Below, in pieces: positions 14,035 through 24,447 of a stretch of DNA of 64,000 nt (position 1 is its first letter; each line of letters opens with the position of its first letter). Under the pieces are notes generated by a model. It had not been told where the DNA came from. It ran no database searches and saw nothing but the letters and a program-made list of their open reading frames with translations. The translations under genes were made by a program, and so were the position numbers. The stretch lies in the NCBI RefSeq assembly GCF_018449475.1, contig NZ_JAHCQH010000004.1, positions 236,791 through 300,790 of the forward strand, written 5' to 3'. The stretch is from Ancylobacter radicis (GTDB lineage: Bacteria; Pseudomonadota; Alphaproteobacteria; Rhizobiales; Xanthobacteraceae).

Positions 14035-14913
14035 ATGACCGGCGCCGGCACCAATCGCAGTCTCGACTGGCCCGAGGGCGGGCCGGTGGTTGTCCTCGTC
14101 GAGCCGCAGCTTGGCGAGAACATCGGCTCGGCCGTGCGGGCGATGGGCAATTTCGGCCTGACGCGGCTGCGCATCGTCAATCCGCGCGAAGGCTGGCCGA
14201 ATCCGAAGGCGGTGACCTTCGCCTCCGGCGCCGACCGCATTCTCGACGAGGCGGAGATCTTCCCCGATCTGCGATCGGCCATCGCCGACCTCAATTTCAT
14301 CGCCGCCGCCACGGCCCGCGAGCGCGGCATGCAGAAAAGCGTGATCGGCGCCGACCAGTTCGCCCGTGAGGCGGCCGGGCGCATCGCCGGCGGGGAGCGG
14401 GTGGGGCTGCTGATCGGGCGCGAGCGCACGGGGCTCTACACCGAGGAGGTCTCGCTCGCCGATGTGATCCTCACCTTGCCGGTGAACCCGGCCTTCGCCT
14501 CGCTCAATCTGGGCATGGCGGTGGCGGTGATCGCCTATGAATGGTTCAAGCTCGCCTCGGGTGGGGCGCTGCCGTTCCAGCCGCCGGACCGCTATGCGGT
14601 GGCCGACAAGGCGGACCTGCTCGCCTTTTTCGACCATGTGGAGCACGAACTCGAGGCGGCGCTGTTCTTCCGCTCGCCGCAGAAGAAGCCGGTGACGATC
14701 CGCAACATCCGCAACATCTTCCACCGGGTCGGGCTGACCCGGCAGGACATTGCCACCCTGCACGGCATGGTCACGGCGCTGGTGGAGGGGCGGGGCCTGC
14801 GCGAGGCGCGCACCGCCGCCCGGCTCGGCCGGGAGATAGGCAAGGAGAAAAGCGGGCAGGAGGATGAGCGCGGGGGCGGGAACGAGGACGGGAACGGGGG
14901 CGAACGCTCCTAA
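14035..14913 (+). CDS. trmJ: SPOUT-family RNA 2'-O-methyltransferase (TrmJ-like)
   Basis: A 292-residue TrmH/SpoU-family methyltransferase, most like TrmJ, which methylates the 2'-O of C/U32 in tRNA. Motif 1 reads PQLGENIGSAVRAMGNFG, motif 2 IGRERTGL, and the knot segment LPVNPAFASLNLGMAVAV. A C-terminal extension (FFRSPQKKPVTIRNIRNIF onward) is typical of TrmJ rather than TrmH. ATG 14035 is taken as the start; a GTG at 14020 is possible. The last about 20 residues are Gly/Glu-rich and low complexity. murI follows on the same strand after 67 bases. Confidence 0.88.
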   Translation: MTGAGTNRSLDWPEGGPVVVLVEPQLGENIGSAVRAMGNFGLTRLRIVNPREGWPNPKAVTFASGADRILDEAEIFPDLRSAIADLNFIAAATARERGMQKSVIGADQFAREAAGRIAGGERVGLLIGRERTGLYTEEVSLADVILTLPVNPAFASLNLGMAVAVIAYEWFKLASGGALPFQPPDRYAVADKADLLAFFDHVEHELEAALFFRSPQKKPVTIRNIRNIFHRVGLTRQDIATLHGMVTALVEGRGLREARTAARLGREIGKEKSGQEDERGGGNEDGNGGERS

Positions 14914-14980
14914 CGTTCCGTTCACCAAGATGCGCGACACTGCGATGCGCCATAATCCTGCCGGGGATGGAGGACATCAG

Positions 14981-15913
14981 ATGCGCATCGAGGCGTCTCC
15001 CGCGTCAGCCCTGAGCGGACCTTTCGGCGTCGCGATCCCTCATGCCAGCGGGCCGTCCGCCGTGTCGTCGTCGCCCAGCCTCACCCATACCCCGACCGCG
15101 CTGCGCGCGCCGACCATACTGGTGTTCGATTCCGGGCTCGGCGGGCTCTCCGTGTTCCGCGAACTGGCCCGCGCGCGCCCCGATGCCCGCTTCGTCTATG
15201 CAGCCGATGATGCCGCCTTCCCGATCGGCTCCTGGGAGGAGCCGGCCCTGCTGGCACGGCTCGGCATGGTCATCGACGCACTGATCGCCCGCACCGCGCC
15301 GGACGCCGTGGTGATCGCCTGCAACACCGCCTCGACGCTGGTGCTGCCGAGCCTGCGGGCGCGCCATTCGATTCCGTTCGTCGGCACGGTGCCGGCGATC
15401 AAGCCGGCCTGCGAAAGCTCGCTCACCCGGCAGGTCAGCGTGCTCGCCACGCCCGGCACGGTGAAGCGCGATTACACGCAGACGCTGATCCGCGACTTCG
15501 CCGGCAATTGCGCGGTGACGCTGGTCGGCTCCACGCGCCTTGCCGCGCTGGCGGAGGCCGCCATGGCCGGCGAGGAGGTGGCGGATGAGGATTTCGCCGC
15601 CGAGATCGCCCCGGCCTTCGTGCGCGCGGGCAAAGCGCGCACCGATGCGGTGGTGCTGGCGTGCACGCATTACCCGCTCGTGCTCGGCCGGCTCCAGAAG
15701 GTGGCGCCCTGGCCGGTGCGCTGGATCGACCCGGCGCCCGCCATTGCCCGCCGGCTGACCGCGCTGCTGGGTCCCGTCGCCTTCGCCGCGAGCCCGGCGC
15801 CGCTGCGCCTGTTCTCGACCGGGCGGCCGCTGGATGCGGCGCTGGTCGAATCGATTGCCGGGCGCGCCGCCCGTGCCGGCGAGGTGCTGGCGCTGGATAT
15901 CGCGGCGGCGTGA
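14981..15913 (+). CDS. murI: Glutamate racemase MurI
   Basis: Interconverts L- and D-glutamate, supplying D-Glu for peptidoglycan. The two catalytic cysteines are C114 in ACNTAST and C228 in ACTHYPLV; the N-terminal FDSGLGGLS with the conserved Asp is at residues 49-57. Start 14981 is chosen for GGAGG 7 bases upstream. In-frame ATGs at 14930 and 14945 exist without such a site. From 14981 the protein is 310 residues, about 40 longer than most MurI because of a Ser/Ala/Pro-rich N-terminal tail, which may be unstructured or indicate a later true start. The next gene also concerns the cell wall. Confidence 0.93.
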   Translation: MRIEASPASALSGPFGVAIPHASGPSAVSSSPSLTHTPTALRAPTILVFDSGLGGLSVFRELARARPDARFVYAADDAAFPIGSWEEPALLARLGMVIDALIARTAPDAVVIACNTASTLVLPSLRARHSIPFVGTVPAIKPACESSLTRQVSVLATPGTVKRDYTQTLIRDFAGNCAVTLVGSTRLAALAEAAMAGEEVADEDFAAEIAPAFVRAGKARTDAVVLACTHYPLVLGRLQKVAPWPVRWIDPAPAIARRLTALLGPVAFAASPAPLRLFSTGRPLDAALVESIAGRAARAGEVLALDIAAA

Positions 15914-15999
15914 CCGCTCCGGGCGTGAGCCTGTGCGCCCCGCGCCTTGCCGAAACCATGATGGCCGGCCAGCATGATGTATCGGCTGGCTGAGAACAG

Positions 16000-17295
16000 A
16001 TGTGCGGGAGAATGTCCTTCGTGACCTATACAGGCCGCCCCGCCACAGGCGTGGTTCCATCCGGCGTCAGCCGCCGCCATCTGCTCGCGGGCGGCGTGGC
16101 GCTGGCGGGTGCCGGGCTTCTGGGACTGTCGCCCGGCGCGCAGGCGCAGCAGGCCGCCAAGCCGTTCGATGTCTGGCTGGCCGAATTTCGCGGCCGGGCG
16201 CGTGCCAAGGGCATTTCCGACGCGGTCTATGACCGGGTGACACGCGGGCTGGAGCCGGACATCTCTGTCTATGCCAAGGACAGCGCGCAGCCGGAATTTC
16301 GCGAGCAGCTCTGGCAATATCTCAACCGGCGCATCTCCGACTGGCGGCTCAATACCGGCCGCGTGGCGGCGCAGAAGAACGCCGCGCTGCTGAAGCGCCT
16401 GCAGGGCGATTTCGGCGTCGAGCCGGACGTGCTGCTCGGCCTGTGGGGCATGGAGAGCGCCTTTGGCGAGCTGGTCGATGATCCCGACCACATGAAGCCG
16501 GTCTTCCCCGCGCTCGCCGCGCTCGCCTGGGGCGAGCCGCGCCGGCGTAAATATTGGGAGACCGAGTTTCTCAACGCGCTCGCCATCGTCCAGCGCGGCT
16601 GGGGCGAGCCGGACGGGATGCACGGTTCCTGGGCCGGCGCCATGGGCCATACGCAGTGGATGCCGGAGGTCTGGCTCAATCTCGGCGTCGATTATGACGG
16701 CAATGGCGCGCCCTCGCCCTATTCGGTGCCGGACGCGCTGGCCGGTTCCTCGCGCTATCTGATCAAGCGCGGCAGCTACCAGCGCGGCCTGCCCTGGGGC
16801 TTCGAGGTGCGTATGGACGGGGTGCCGGACAAGCTCGCCGACGCCAAGACCCGCCGCGCCGTCGCCGACTGGGCCAAGGCCGGCGTCACCCCGGCGGGGG
16901 GAGGGCGGTTCGACTTCCCCAAGGCGACGGCGCGGCTCTGGGCCCCGGTCGGGCCGGAGGGGCCGTGCTTCCTGCTGACGCAGAATTTCTACGCCGTGCG
17001 CAGCTACAACCCCTCGATGAACTACGCGCTGGCCGTCTGCCATCTCGGCGACCGGGTGCTGGGCGGCGAGCCTTTCATCACGCCCTTCCCCGGCGGCGAG
17101 CGGGCGCTGACGCTGGCGGAGATCCAGGAGGTGCAGCGCCGCCTCACCCGCGCCGGCTTCGATACCGGCGGCACGGATGGGCGGGTGGGCAACATGACCA
17201 TGCGCGCGGTGGCGAATTTCCAGAAGAAGATCGGCATGGAGCCGGACGGCTATGCCAGCCTCGACGTGCTGGCGGCGCTGAAGAAGGGGCGATGA
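16000..17295 (+). CDS. Lytic murein transglycosylase, MltB family, with peptidoglycan-binding domain
   Basis: Cleaves peptidoglycan glycan strands to 1,6-anhydro-muropeptides in the periplasm. After a twin-arginine-like signal (SRRHLLAGGVALAGAG, ending near AQA) comes an SLT_2/MltB catalytic domain. The catalytic glutamate is E152 in GLWGMESAFG, and GAMGHTQWMP is the second family motif. The last about 60 residues (LTLAEIQEVQRRLTRAGF onward) are a PG_binding_1 domain. Total length is 431 residues. Start 16000 is uncertain; ATG 16012 is an alternative with an overly close GGGAG. It follows murI by 86 bases. Confidence 0.92.
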   Translation: MCGRMSFVTYTGRPATGVVPSGVSRRHLLAGGVALAGAGLLGLSPGAQAQQAAKPFDVWLAEFRGRARAKGISDAVYDRVTRGLEPDISVYAKDSAQPEFREQLWQYLNRRISDWRLNTGRVAAQKNAALLKRLQGDFGVEPDVLLGLWGMESAFGELVDDPDHMKPVFPALAALAWGEPRRRKYWETEFLNALAIVQRGWGEPDGMHGSWAGAMGHTQWMPEVWLNLGVDYDGNGAPSPYSVPDALAGSSRYLIKRGSYQRGLPWGFEVRMDGVPDKLADAKTRRAVADWAKAGVTPAGGGRFDFPKATARLWAPVGPEGPCFLLTQNFYAVRSYNPSMNYALAVCHLGDRVLGGEPFITPFPGGERALTLAEIQEVQRRLTRAGFDTGGTDGRVGNMTMRAVANFQKKIGMEPDGYASLDVLAALKKGR

Positions 17296-17336
17296 TTCGA
17301 GTGGAATTGGGTTGAGGCACTGCTTATATTCATGTG

Positions 17337-17570
17337 ATGGGCGCCATACCGTTTGATACGCTGAAGCTGGCGAGAACATTGCGCGACAAGGCGCACTTCA
17401 CCGCCGAGCAGGCGGAGGGTGTCGCGGATGCGCTGGCGGACGCCTTTCAGGACCGTGTGGCTACCAAGGACGACCTTGCCCTGTTGGAGCAGCGGCTGAC
17501 GATCAAGATCGGCGGGATGCTGGTTGTGGCCGTCGGCGTGCTGACCGCCCTCCTCAAGCTTATCCCCTGA
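17337..17570 (+). CDS. Small coiled-coil protein with C-terminal membrane anchor (DUF1640-like)
   Basis: A 77-residue protein. Residues 1-50 are charged and heptad-like (KLARTLRDKAHF, AEGVADALADAF, ATKDDLALLEQRL), followed by a single hydrophobic segment near the C terminus (GGMLVVAVGVLTALLKLI). This layout is that of DUF1640/CCDC90-type small proteins, which tether a coiled coil to the membrane and are scattered through alphaproteobacterial genomes, often in several copies. Function is unknown. ATG 17337 is used; GTG 17334 is an alternative and there is no strong ribosome-binding site. Confidence 0.7.
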   Translation: MGAIPFDTLKLARTLRDKAHFTAEQAEGVADALADAFQDRVATKDDLALLEQRLTIKIGGMLVVAVGVLTALLKLIP

Positions 17571-17584
17571 CGATCCCTCAACCC

Positions 17585-17613
17585 TTGACCTCCCAGCCTT
17601 TTGCGACTATGCA
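17585..17613 (+). promoter_or_regulatory. Candidate rpsD promoter
   Basis: TTGACC (17585-17590) and TATGCA (17608-17613) are separated by exactly 17 bases and lie about 150 bases upstream of rpsD. The -35 is strong and the -10 moderate. The leader that would result is long enough for autoregulation by S4, but no specific fold was identified. Confidence 0.5.
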
Positions 17614-17765
17614 CCGCCTCACTCGCGGGGCTGGCAACGGCCCCGTGTTACGTTTCACGCACCCGTGGACCTGACCGGCGCGTTCGGACAGGGCCTGTCA
17701 CTTCCCGAAAGGGAGGAGAGGAGGGGGCGCGATCCAACCCGCAACCTTGCGAAGAGGACCAGCGC

Positions 17766-18383
17766 ATGACCAAGCGCGTTTCGGCCAAGCACAAGCTTGA
17801 CCGCCGTATGGGCGAAAACATCTGGGGCCGCCCGAAGAGCCCCATCAATAAGCGTGAATACGGCCCGGGCCAGCACGGCCAGCGCCGCAAGGGCAAGGTT
17901 TCCGACTTCGGCGTGCAGCTGCGCGCCAAGCAGAAGCTCAAGGGCTATTACGCCTCGATCGGCGAGAAGCAGTTCCACGCCATCTATGTTGAAGCCTCGC
18001 GCCTCAAGGGCGACACCGGCGCCAACCTGATCGGCCTGCTGGAGCGCCGCCTCGACGCGGTCGTCTACCGCGCCAAGTTCGTCCCCACCGTGTTCGCCGC
18101 CCGCCAGTTCGTGAGCCATGGCCACGTCAAGGTGAACGGCCGCCGCGTCAACATCCCGTCCTACAAGGTGAAGGTCGGCGATGTGATCGAGGTCAAGGAA
18201 GCCTCGAAGCAGCTCGCGCTGGTCATCGAAGCCGCCGCCTCGGGCGAGCGCGACACTCCCGATTATCTGGAAGTCGACGCTGCCAAGGCGACCGCCAAGT
18301 TCGTGCGCGTGCCCGAGCTCAACGAGGTGCCCTATCCGGTCGTGATGGAGCCCAACCTCGTGGTCGAGTTCTATTCGCGCTGA
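17766..18383 (+). CDS. rpsD: 30S ribosomal protein S4
   Basis: Primary 16S rRNA-binding protein that nucleates assembly of the small-subunit body. At 205 residues it is full length, with the N-terminal [18 protein letters not shown] segment of the alphaproteobacterial form and a central S4 RNA-binding domain ([17 protein letters not shown] through [18 protein letters not shown]). Start 17766 has AGAGGA about 7 bases upstream; the frame continues upstream without coding character. The gene is monocistronic here, outside the ribosomal protein operons, as usual in this group, and ends at a clear terminator. Confidence 0.98.
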   Translation: MTKRVSAKHKLDRRMGENIWGRPKSPINKREYGPGQHGQRRKGKVSDFGVQLRAKQKLKGYYASIGEKQFHAIYVEASRLKGDTGANLIGLLERRLDAVVYRAKFVPTVFAARQFVSHGHVKVNGRRVNIPSYKVKVGDVIEVKEASKQLALVIEAAASGERDTPDYLEVDAAKATAKFVRVPELNEVPYPVVMEPNLVVEFYSR

Positions 18384-18410
18384 TCCCTCACCGGATCGCG
18401 AGAGACCAGA

Positions 18411-18436
18411 AAGCCGCCCTTCGGGGCGGCTTTTTT
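18411..18436 (+). terminator. Intrinsic terminator of rpsD
   Basis: AAGCCGCC-CTTC-GGGGCGGCTT stem-loop followed directly by a run of T (to 18436), 28 bases after the rpsD stop codon. Confidence 0.9.
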
Positions 18437-18496
18437 GTTGGTTCGGCCAGCGACAGGCAAGCAGGGAACGGACCGGCGGATCAGCCCGGCCAAAAG

Positions 18497-18524
18497 AAAA
18501 GCCGCCCCGAGAGGCGGCTTTCTC
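18497..18524 (-). terminator. Intrinsic terminator of the glutaredoxin/pur operon
   Basis: GCCGCC (18501-18506) pairs with GGCGGC (18513-18518). Read on the minus strand the stem is followed by TTTTCTTTT, 26 or more bases beyond the glutaredoxin stop. It is arranged back to back with the rpsD terminator. Confidence 0.85.
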
Positions 18525-18549
18525 ATATTTCAGTGGTGCGGCGACAGCC

Positions 18550-18888
18550 TCAGGCGGTGGCGCGGCCGGCGACCACGACGCCCTTTTCTTCCAGCAGGGT
18601 CTGCAATTCGCCCGCCTGATACATCTCGCGCACGATATCGCAGCCGCCGACGAACTCGCCCTTGACGAAGACCTGCGGGATGGTCGGCCAGTTGGTGTAT
18701 TCCTTGATCCCGTTCCGGATCTCGTCGGAATCGAGCACGTTGATGCCCTTATAGTCGACGCCCAGCAGGTTGAAGACGTGCGCCACCTGGCCGGAGAAGC
18801 CGCACATGGGGAATTGCGGCGTGCCCTTCATGAAGACGACGACGTCGTTGCTCTTCACCTGGCTGTCGATGAAATCCTTGATGCTCAT
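18550..18888 (-). CDS. grxD: Monothiol glutaredoxin (Grx4 type, CGFS)
   Basis: A 112-residue monothiol glutaredoxin of the class that binds and transfers [2Fe-2S] clusters together with BolA proteins. The active site CGFS is at residues 29-32, preceded by MKGTPQFPM. The downstream WPTIPQVFVKGEFVGGCDI carries the cis-Pro and glutathione-binding residues. It is the last gene of the minus-strand set, 77 bases after bolA, and ends at its own terminator. The adjacency to bolA supports a functional Grx4-BolA pair in iron-sulfur trafficking or iron sensing. Confidence 0.95.
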   Translation of the reverse strand: MSIKDFIDSQVKSNDVVVFMKGTPQFPMCGFSGQVAHVFNLLGVDYKGINVLDSDEIRNGIKEYTNWPTIPQVFVKGEFVGGCDIVREMYQAGELQTLLEEKGVVVAGRATA

Positions 18889-18965
18889 GGCATTGCCCTT
18901 TTGGCGGTCCCTTGCGGGAAACAGGTTGAGCGGCGCGGTGACCGGATCAGGTCACGCGGCCGCAC

Positions 18966-19199
18966 TCAGTCCGGCACGTTGGTCTGAAGCGCAAGGGCGT
19001 GCAAGACGCCGCCCATCTGACCCTTCAGCGCCGCATAGACCATCTGATGCTGCTGCACGCGGCTCTTGCCGCGGAAACTCTCGCAGATGACGGTTGCGGC
19101 ATAGTGATTGCCGTCGCCGGCAAGATCGCGGATCTCCACCGTCGCGTCCGGCAGACCGTCCTTGATCAGCCGTTCGATCTCGCCCGCTTCCATCGCCAT
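18966..19199 (-). CDS. bolA: BolA-family protein
   Basis: A 77-residue BolA-like protein. The conserved core runs from IERLIKDGLPDATVEI through GDGNHYAATVICESFRGKSR to the VQQHQMVYAALKGQMGG helix, and it includes the His residues that can serve as [2Fe-2S] ligands with a CGFS glutaredoxin. The start at 19199 (MAMEAGEI) has GGGAG about 8 bases upstream; ATG 19193 is possible. It lies 13 bases after purL and 77 before the glutaredoxin gene, so the pair may be transcribed with the purine genes. Confidence 0.92.
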   Translation of the reverse strand: MAMEAGEIERLIKDGLPDATVEIRDLAGDGNHYAATVICESFRGKSRVQQHQMVYAALKGQMGGVLHALALQTNVPD

Positions 19200-19212
19200 C
19201 CCTGATGCTCCC

Positions 19213-21423
<2,211 letters not shown>

Positions 21424-21480
21424 GCGGGCCGTCTTACGTTTGCGGGGCGAGGCAGGGCGCGGCAGGCGAGGGACATGCTC

Positions 21481-22179
21481 TCAGGCCCGCTCCAGCGCCC
21501 CGGCGATGCTCTCGAACAGGGCGCGTCCGTCGGTCGGTCCGACCACCGGGTCGACATGGTTCTCGGGATGCGGCATCAGGCCGAGCACGTTCAGCTTCTC
21601 GGAGACGATGCCGCCGATCGAGTTCGCCGCGCCGTTCAGCACCTGCGTGTCGTCACGCTGGCCGCCGGGGCTGACATAGCGGAACACGACGCGGCCCTCG
21701 CCTTCGAGCCGCTTCAGCGTCTCGACATCGGCGGTGTAATTGCCCTCGCCATGGGCGACGGGGAAGCGGACCACCGCCCCCTTGGCATAGCGGCGGGTGA
21801 AGGGCGTGTCGTTGCGCTCCACCTTCAGCAGCGCCTCGCGGCAGATGAAGCGCAGGCGCGCATTGCGCACCAGCACGCCCGGCAGAAGGCCGCTCTCGCA
21901 CAGGATCTGGAAGCCGTTGCAGATGCCGAGCACTAGACCGCCGCGGGCGGCGTGCTCGCGGACCGCATCCATGATGGCGGCACGGCCGGCGATGGCGCCG
22001 CAGCGCAGATAATCGCCATAGGAGAAGCCGCCGGGCAGCACCACAAGGTCGGTGCCGGCGGGCAGGGCGGTCTCGGCGTGCCAGACCATGGCCGGCTTCG
22101 AGCCGGTGATCATGGTCAGGGCGCGCGCGGCGTCGCCCTCGCGATTGGAGCCGGGGAAGACGAGAACGGCTGATTTCAT
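21481..22179 (-). CDS. purQ: Phosphoribosylformylglycinamidine synthase subunit PurQ
   Basis: The glutaminase subunit that delivers ammonia to PurL. It is a 232-residue class I glutamine amidotransferase: nucleophile C87 in GICNGFQIL, oxyanion strand [14 protein letters not shown], and the C-terminal PHPENHVDP providing the catalytic His and Glu. Its ATG overlaps the stop of the small upstream coiled-coil gene in an ATGA arrangement, which indicates translational coupling. Confidence 0.97.
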   Translation of the reverse strand: MKSAVLVFPGSNREGDAARALTMITGSKPAMVWHAETALPAGTDLVVLPGGFSYGDYLRCGAIAGRAAIMDAVREHAARGGLVLGICNGFQILCESGLLPGVLVRNARLRFICREALLKVERNDTPFTRRYAKGAVVRFPVAHGEGNYTADVETLKRLEGEGRVVFRYVSPGGQRDDTQVLNGAANSIGGIVSEKLNVLGLMPHPENHVDPVVGPTDGRALFESIAGALERA

Positions 22180-22412
22180 GGGACGAGCGGGCTTTCGGTC
22201 AGTTCAAGACGGCGTTCGATCCGCTCCAGCCGGGCTTCGTGCCGCGTGAGCGTCGCATAGATGTTGTGGATGTCCTGCTGCATGGCGATCAGGTGCCCGC
22301 GGACCGCATTCAGCTCCGTCTTGACCTCCGAGACTGCATGCCGGGTCTCTGAGACATCCCTCTGGATCGTCTTCAGGACCTCATAGATCAGCTCGTTGGT
22401 GACGTCGGCCAT
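22176..22412 (-). CDS. Small coiled-coil protein inside the pur operon
   Basis: A 78-residue soluble protein of unknown function. Nearly the whole length is predicted helical coiled coil, with charged heptads ([19 protein letters not shown], then [20 protein letters not shown]). It has no cysteine, signal peptide or membrane segment. It lies between purS and purQ, and its TGA overlaps the purQ ATG by four bases, so the two are translated together. Similar short proteins seem to occur at this position in related genomes, but that is recollection rather than something tested here. A scaffold or assembly role in the FGAM synthase complex is only a guess. Confidence 0.75.
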   Translation of the reverse strand: MADVTNELIYEVLKTIQRDVSETRHAVSEVKTELNAVRGHLIAMQQDIHNIYATLTRHEARLERIERRLELTESPLVP

Positions 22413-22445
22413 GGCCCGGGCCTTCCCTTGCGTCGGATCAGTCTA

Positions 22446-22688
22446 TCACCCGACAAACTCGATGCGGTAGGTTTCGATCACCGTATTGGCGAGCAGCTTT
22501 TCGCACGCTTCCTTGAGCGTGGCTTCCGCCTTGGCCGGGTCGGCGGCGTCGAGTTCGACGTCGAACACCTTGCCTTGGCGGACGCTGGCGACGCCGGGCA
22601 CACCGAGCGAGCGCAGGGCGCCCTCGATGGCCTTGCCCTGCGGATCGAGCACGGCGGATTTGAGGGTGACGAGAACGCGCGCCTTCAT
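22446..22688 (-). CDS. purS: Phosphoribosylformylglycinamidine synthase subunit PurS
   Basis: A small dimeric subunit that bridges PurL and PurQ in FGAM synthase. The protein is 80 residues from MKARVLVTLKSAVLDPQG, with the family hallmarks SLGVPGVASVRQGKVFDVEL and VIETYRIEFVG at the C terminus. The frame extends upstream, but only the ATG at 22688 matches the family N terminus. It is separated from purC by 139 bases that contain a strong hairpin. Confidence 0.95.
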   Translation of the reverse strand: MKARVLVTLKSAVLDPQGKAIEGALRSLGVPGVASVRQGKVFDVELDAADPAKAEATLKEACEKLLANTVIETYRIEFVG

Positions 22689-22726
22689 GGGGACCACTCG
22701 TGAAAACTTGCTGTTGAAAACACAGA

Positions 22727-22748
22727 CGGGGGCACAACTGGGCCCCCG
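22727..22748 (-). other. Hairpin between purC and purS
   Basis: CGGGGGC (22727-22733) pairs with GCCCCCG (22742-22748) around an 8-nt loop. On the minus strand it is not followed by an uninterrupted T run, so it may be a processing or weak termination element tuning purSQL expression relative to purC. Confidence 0.45.
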
Positions 22749-22827
22749 CCTATCATCAGCCTGCGCCGGGCTCAATGCCCGATCAGGAATGGGAGACCAC
22801 CGGAAGTCGCAACCCCCGGCGGGCTGG

Positions 22828-23604
22828 CTACTCTTCGGGCTCGGACTTCACCAGCACCGGGCCGGACTGGTTGCGCTCGTTCTCGGAGATGATGCCGAGG
22901 CGGCGCGCCACTTCCGAATAGGCCTCGACGAGGCCGCCCATGTCGCGGCGGAAGCGATCCTTGTCGAGCTTGTCGTTCGACTTGATGTCCCACAGGCGGC
23001 AGGAGTCCGGGCTGATCTCGTCGGCGACGACGATGCGCATCATATCGCCTTCCCAGAGCCGGCCGCATTCCATCTTGAAGTCGACGAGGCGGATGCCGAC
23101 GCCGAGGAACAGGCCGGAGAGGAAGTCGTTCACGCGGATCGCCAGCGCGATGATGTCGTCGATCTCCTGGGTGGTGGCCCAGCCGAACGCCGTGATGTGC
23201 TCCTCCGACACCATAGGGTCGTTGAGCGCGTCGTTCTTGTAATAGAACTCGATGATCGAGCGCGGCAGTTGCGTGCCTTCCTCGATGCCGAGGCGCGTCG
23301 ACAGGGAGCCGGCGGCGACATTGCGCACGACCACTTCGAGCGGGATGATCTCGACCTCGCGGATGAGCTGCTCGCGCATGTTCAGCCGCTTGATGAAGTG
23401 GGTGGGAACACCGATCTCGTTCAGCTTCAGGAAGATGTATTCCGAGATACGGTTGTTCAGCACGCCTTTGCCGTCGATGACGTCGTGCTTCTTGTTGTTG
23501 AAGGCAGTCGCGTCATCCTTGAAATGCTGGATCAGCGTGCCTGGCTCGGGGCCCTCATAAAGGACCTTCGCCTTACCTTCATAAATGCGGCGGCGGCGGC
23601 TCAT
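22828..23604 (-). CDS. purC: SAICAR synthetase PurC
   Basis: Phosphoribosylaminoimidazole-succinocarboxamide synthase, which joins CAIR and aspartate with ATP. It is 258 residues from the chosen ATG ([20 protein letters not shown]), the typical alphaproteobacterial N terminus; an ATG ten codons upstream (23634) is possible and neither has a good ribosome-binding site. Family motifs present are KDDATAFN, the [11 protein letters not shown] nucleotide site and [12 protein letters not shown]. It is the first gene of the minus-strand purCS-x-QL group, whose promoter should lie in 23605-23948. Confidence 0.96.
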   Translation of the reverse strand: MSRRRRIYEGKAKVLYEGPEPGTLIQHFKDDATAFNNKKHDVIDGKGVLNNRISEYIFLKLNEIGVPTHFIKRLNMREQLIREVEIIPLEVVVRNVAAGSLSTRLGIEEGTQLPRSIIEFYYKNDALNDPMVSEEHITAFGWATTQEIDDIIALAIRVNDFLSGLFLGVGIRLVDFKMECGRLWEGDMMRIVVADEISPDSCRLWDIKSNDKLDKDRFRRDMGGLVEAYSEVARRLGIISENERNQSGPVLVKSEPEE

Positions 23605-23948
23605 GGGTGGGTACCGTCGGTTGAGGAAGTCCATTAGGATGCCGGGGCTCCGGTTCCGGGTTCACGGCTGGGGCGCGGCACGTGTACGCGAGGCGACGCG
23701 TTCTGGCGATGTCGTATCGCCGACGATTCGTTTCGCAGTGGCACCATCGCCCACGGGCGGACACTAGCCGATCGGCGGTGCGGATACAAACAGGACAGCG
23801 TTTGCGTGTAACCGGCAGATCGATCCGTGGCGTCGCCGCCGTGAGCGTCACATTGACGTAGGGAGCGGACAGGCGCCTCGATGACGTTGATTTGGGTGCG
23901 GTGTCGCGATAATCAAGCCCGCACTGACCGACAAACGGGGCCAAGCGC
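23605..23948. other. Divergent intergenic region purC / zeta subunit
   Basis: No gene is seen in these 344 bases. It must hold the promoters for purC (minus) and for the zeta-subunit gene (plus), but no convincing -35/-10 pair or riboswitch fold was identified by eye. A purine riboswitch would be unusual in this group and its conserved core is not seen. Confidence 0.4.
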
Positions 23949-24272
23949 ATGAGCACGTTCGACAACCGCGAAGAAGCGTTCGAAGCGAGATACGCGCATG
24001 ACGAGGCCTTGAAGTTCAAGGCCAATGCCCGCCGCAACAAGGCGCTCGGTCTGTGGGCGGCGGAGAAGCTGGGCCTGACCGGCGCTGAGGCCGACGCCTA
24101 TGCCCGCTCGATGATCGAGGCCGATCTCGAGGAAGCCGGCGACGAGGACGTGTATCGCAAGGTCAAGGGCGATCTCGACGCCAAGGGGCTCGACGTCTCC
24201 GAGCACCGCATCCGCCGCACCATGGAAGAATTGCTGGCCGAGGCGATCGTCCAGCTCAAGACTGAAGGCTGA
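23949..24272 (+). CDS. F1-ATPase inhibitor zeta subunit (DUF1476)
   Basis: A 107-residue protein of the DUF1476 family, known in Paracoccus and relatives as the zeta subunit, which inserts its N terminus into F1 and blocks ATP hydrolysis. The hallmark N-terminal segment FDNREEAFEARYAHDEAL and the FKANARRNKALGLWAAEKLG helix are intact, followed by a four-helix, acidic body ending in AIVQLKTEG. It is a lone gene, not near the atp operon, as is usual for the family. Inhibitor strength varies between species and cannot be inferred here. Confidence 0.93.
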   Translation: MSTFDNREEAFEARYAHDEALKFKANARRNKALGLWAAEKLGLTGAEADAYARSMIEADLEEAGDEDVYRKVKGDLDAKGLDVSEHRIRRTMEELLAEAIVQLKTEG

Positions 24273-24447
24273 TCGCGGCCGCGTGCGGCAGTCGCGGCGG
24301 CGCGGGCTGATTCGGTCGCGCCGCTCACAATGGTTGCACCTTGGCAACCATCTTTCCGGCATTTGATTGCGGGCGGCGGTAATTGCGGGCATCCGTGAGG
24401 ATGGCCGCGGCCGTCCGTCAGGGAAGGTCGTGGCATGGGAGGATCCC

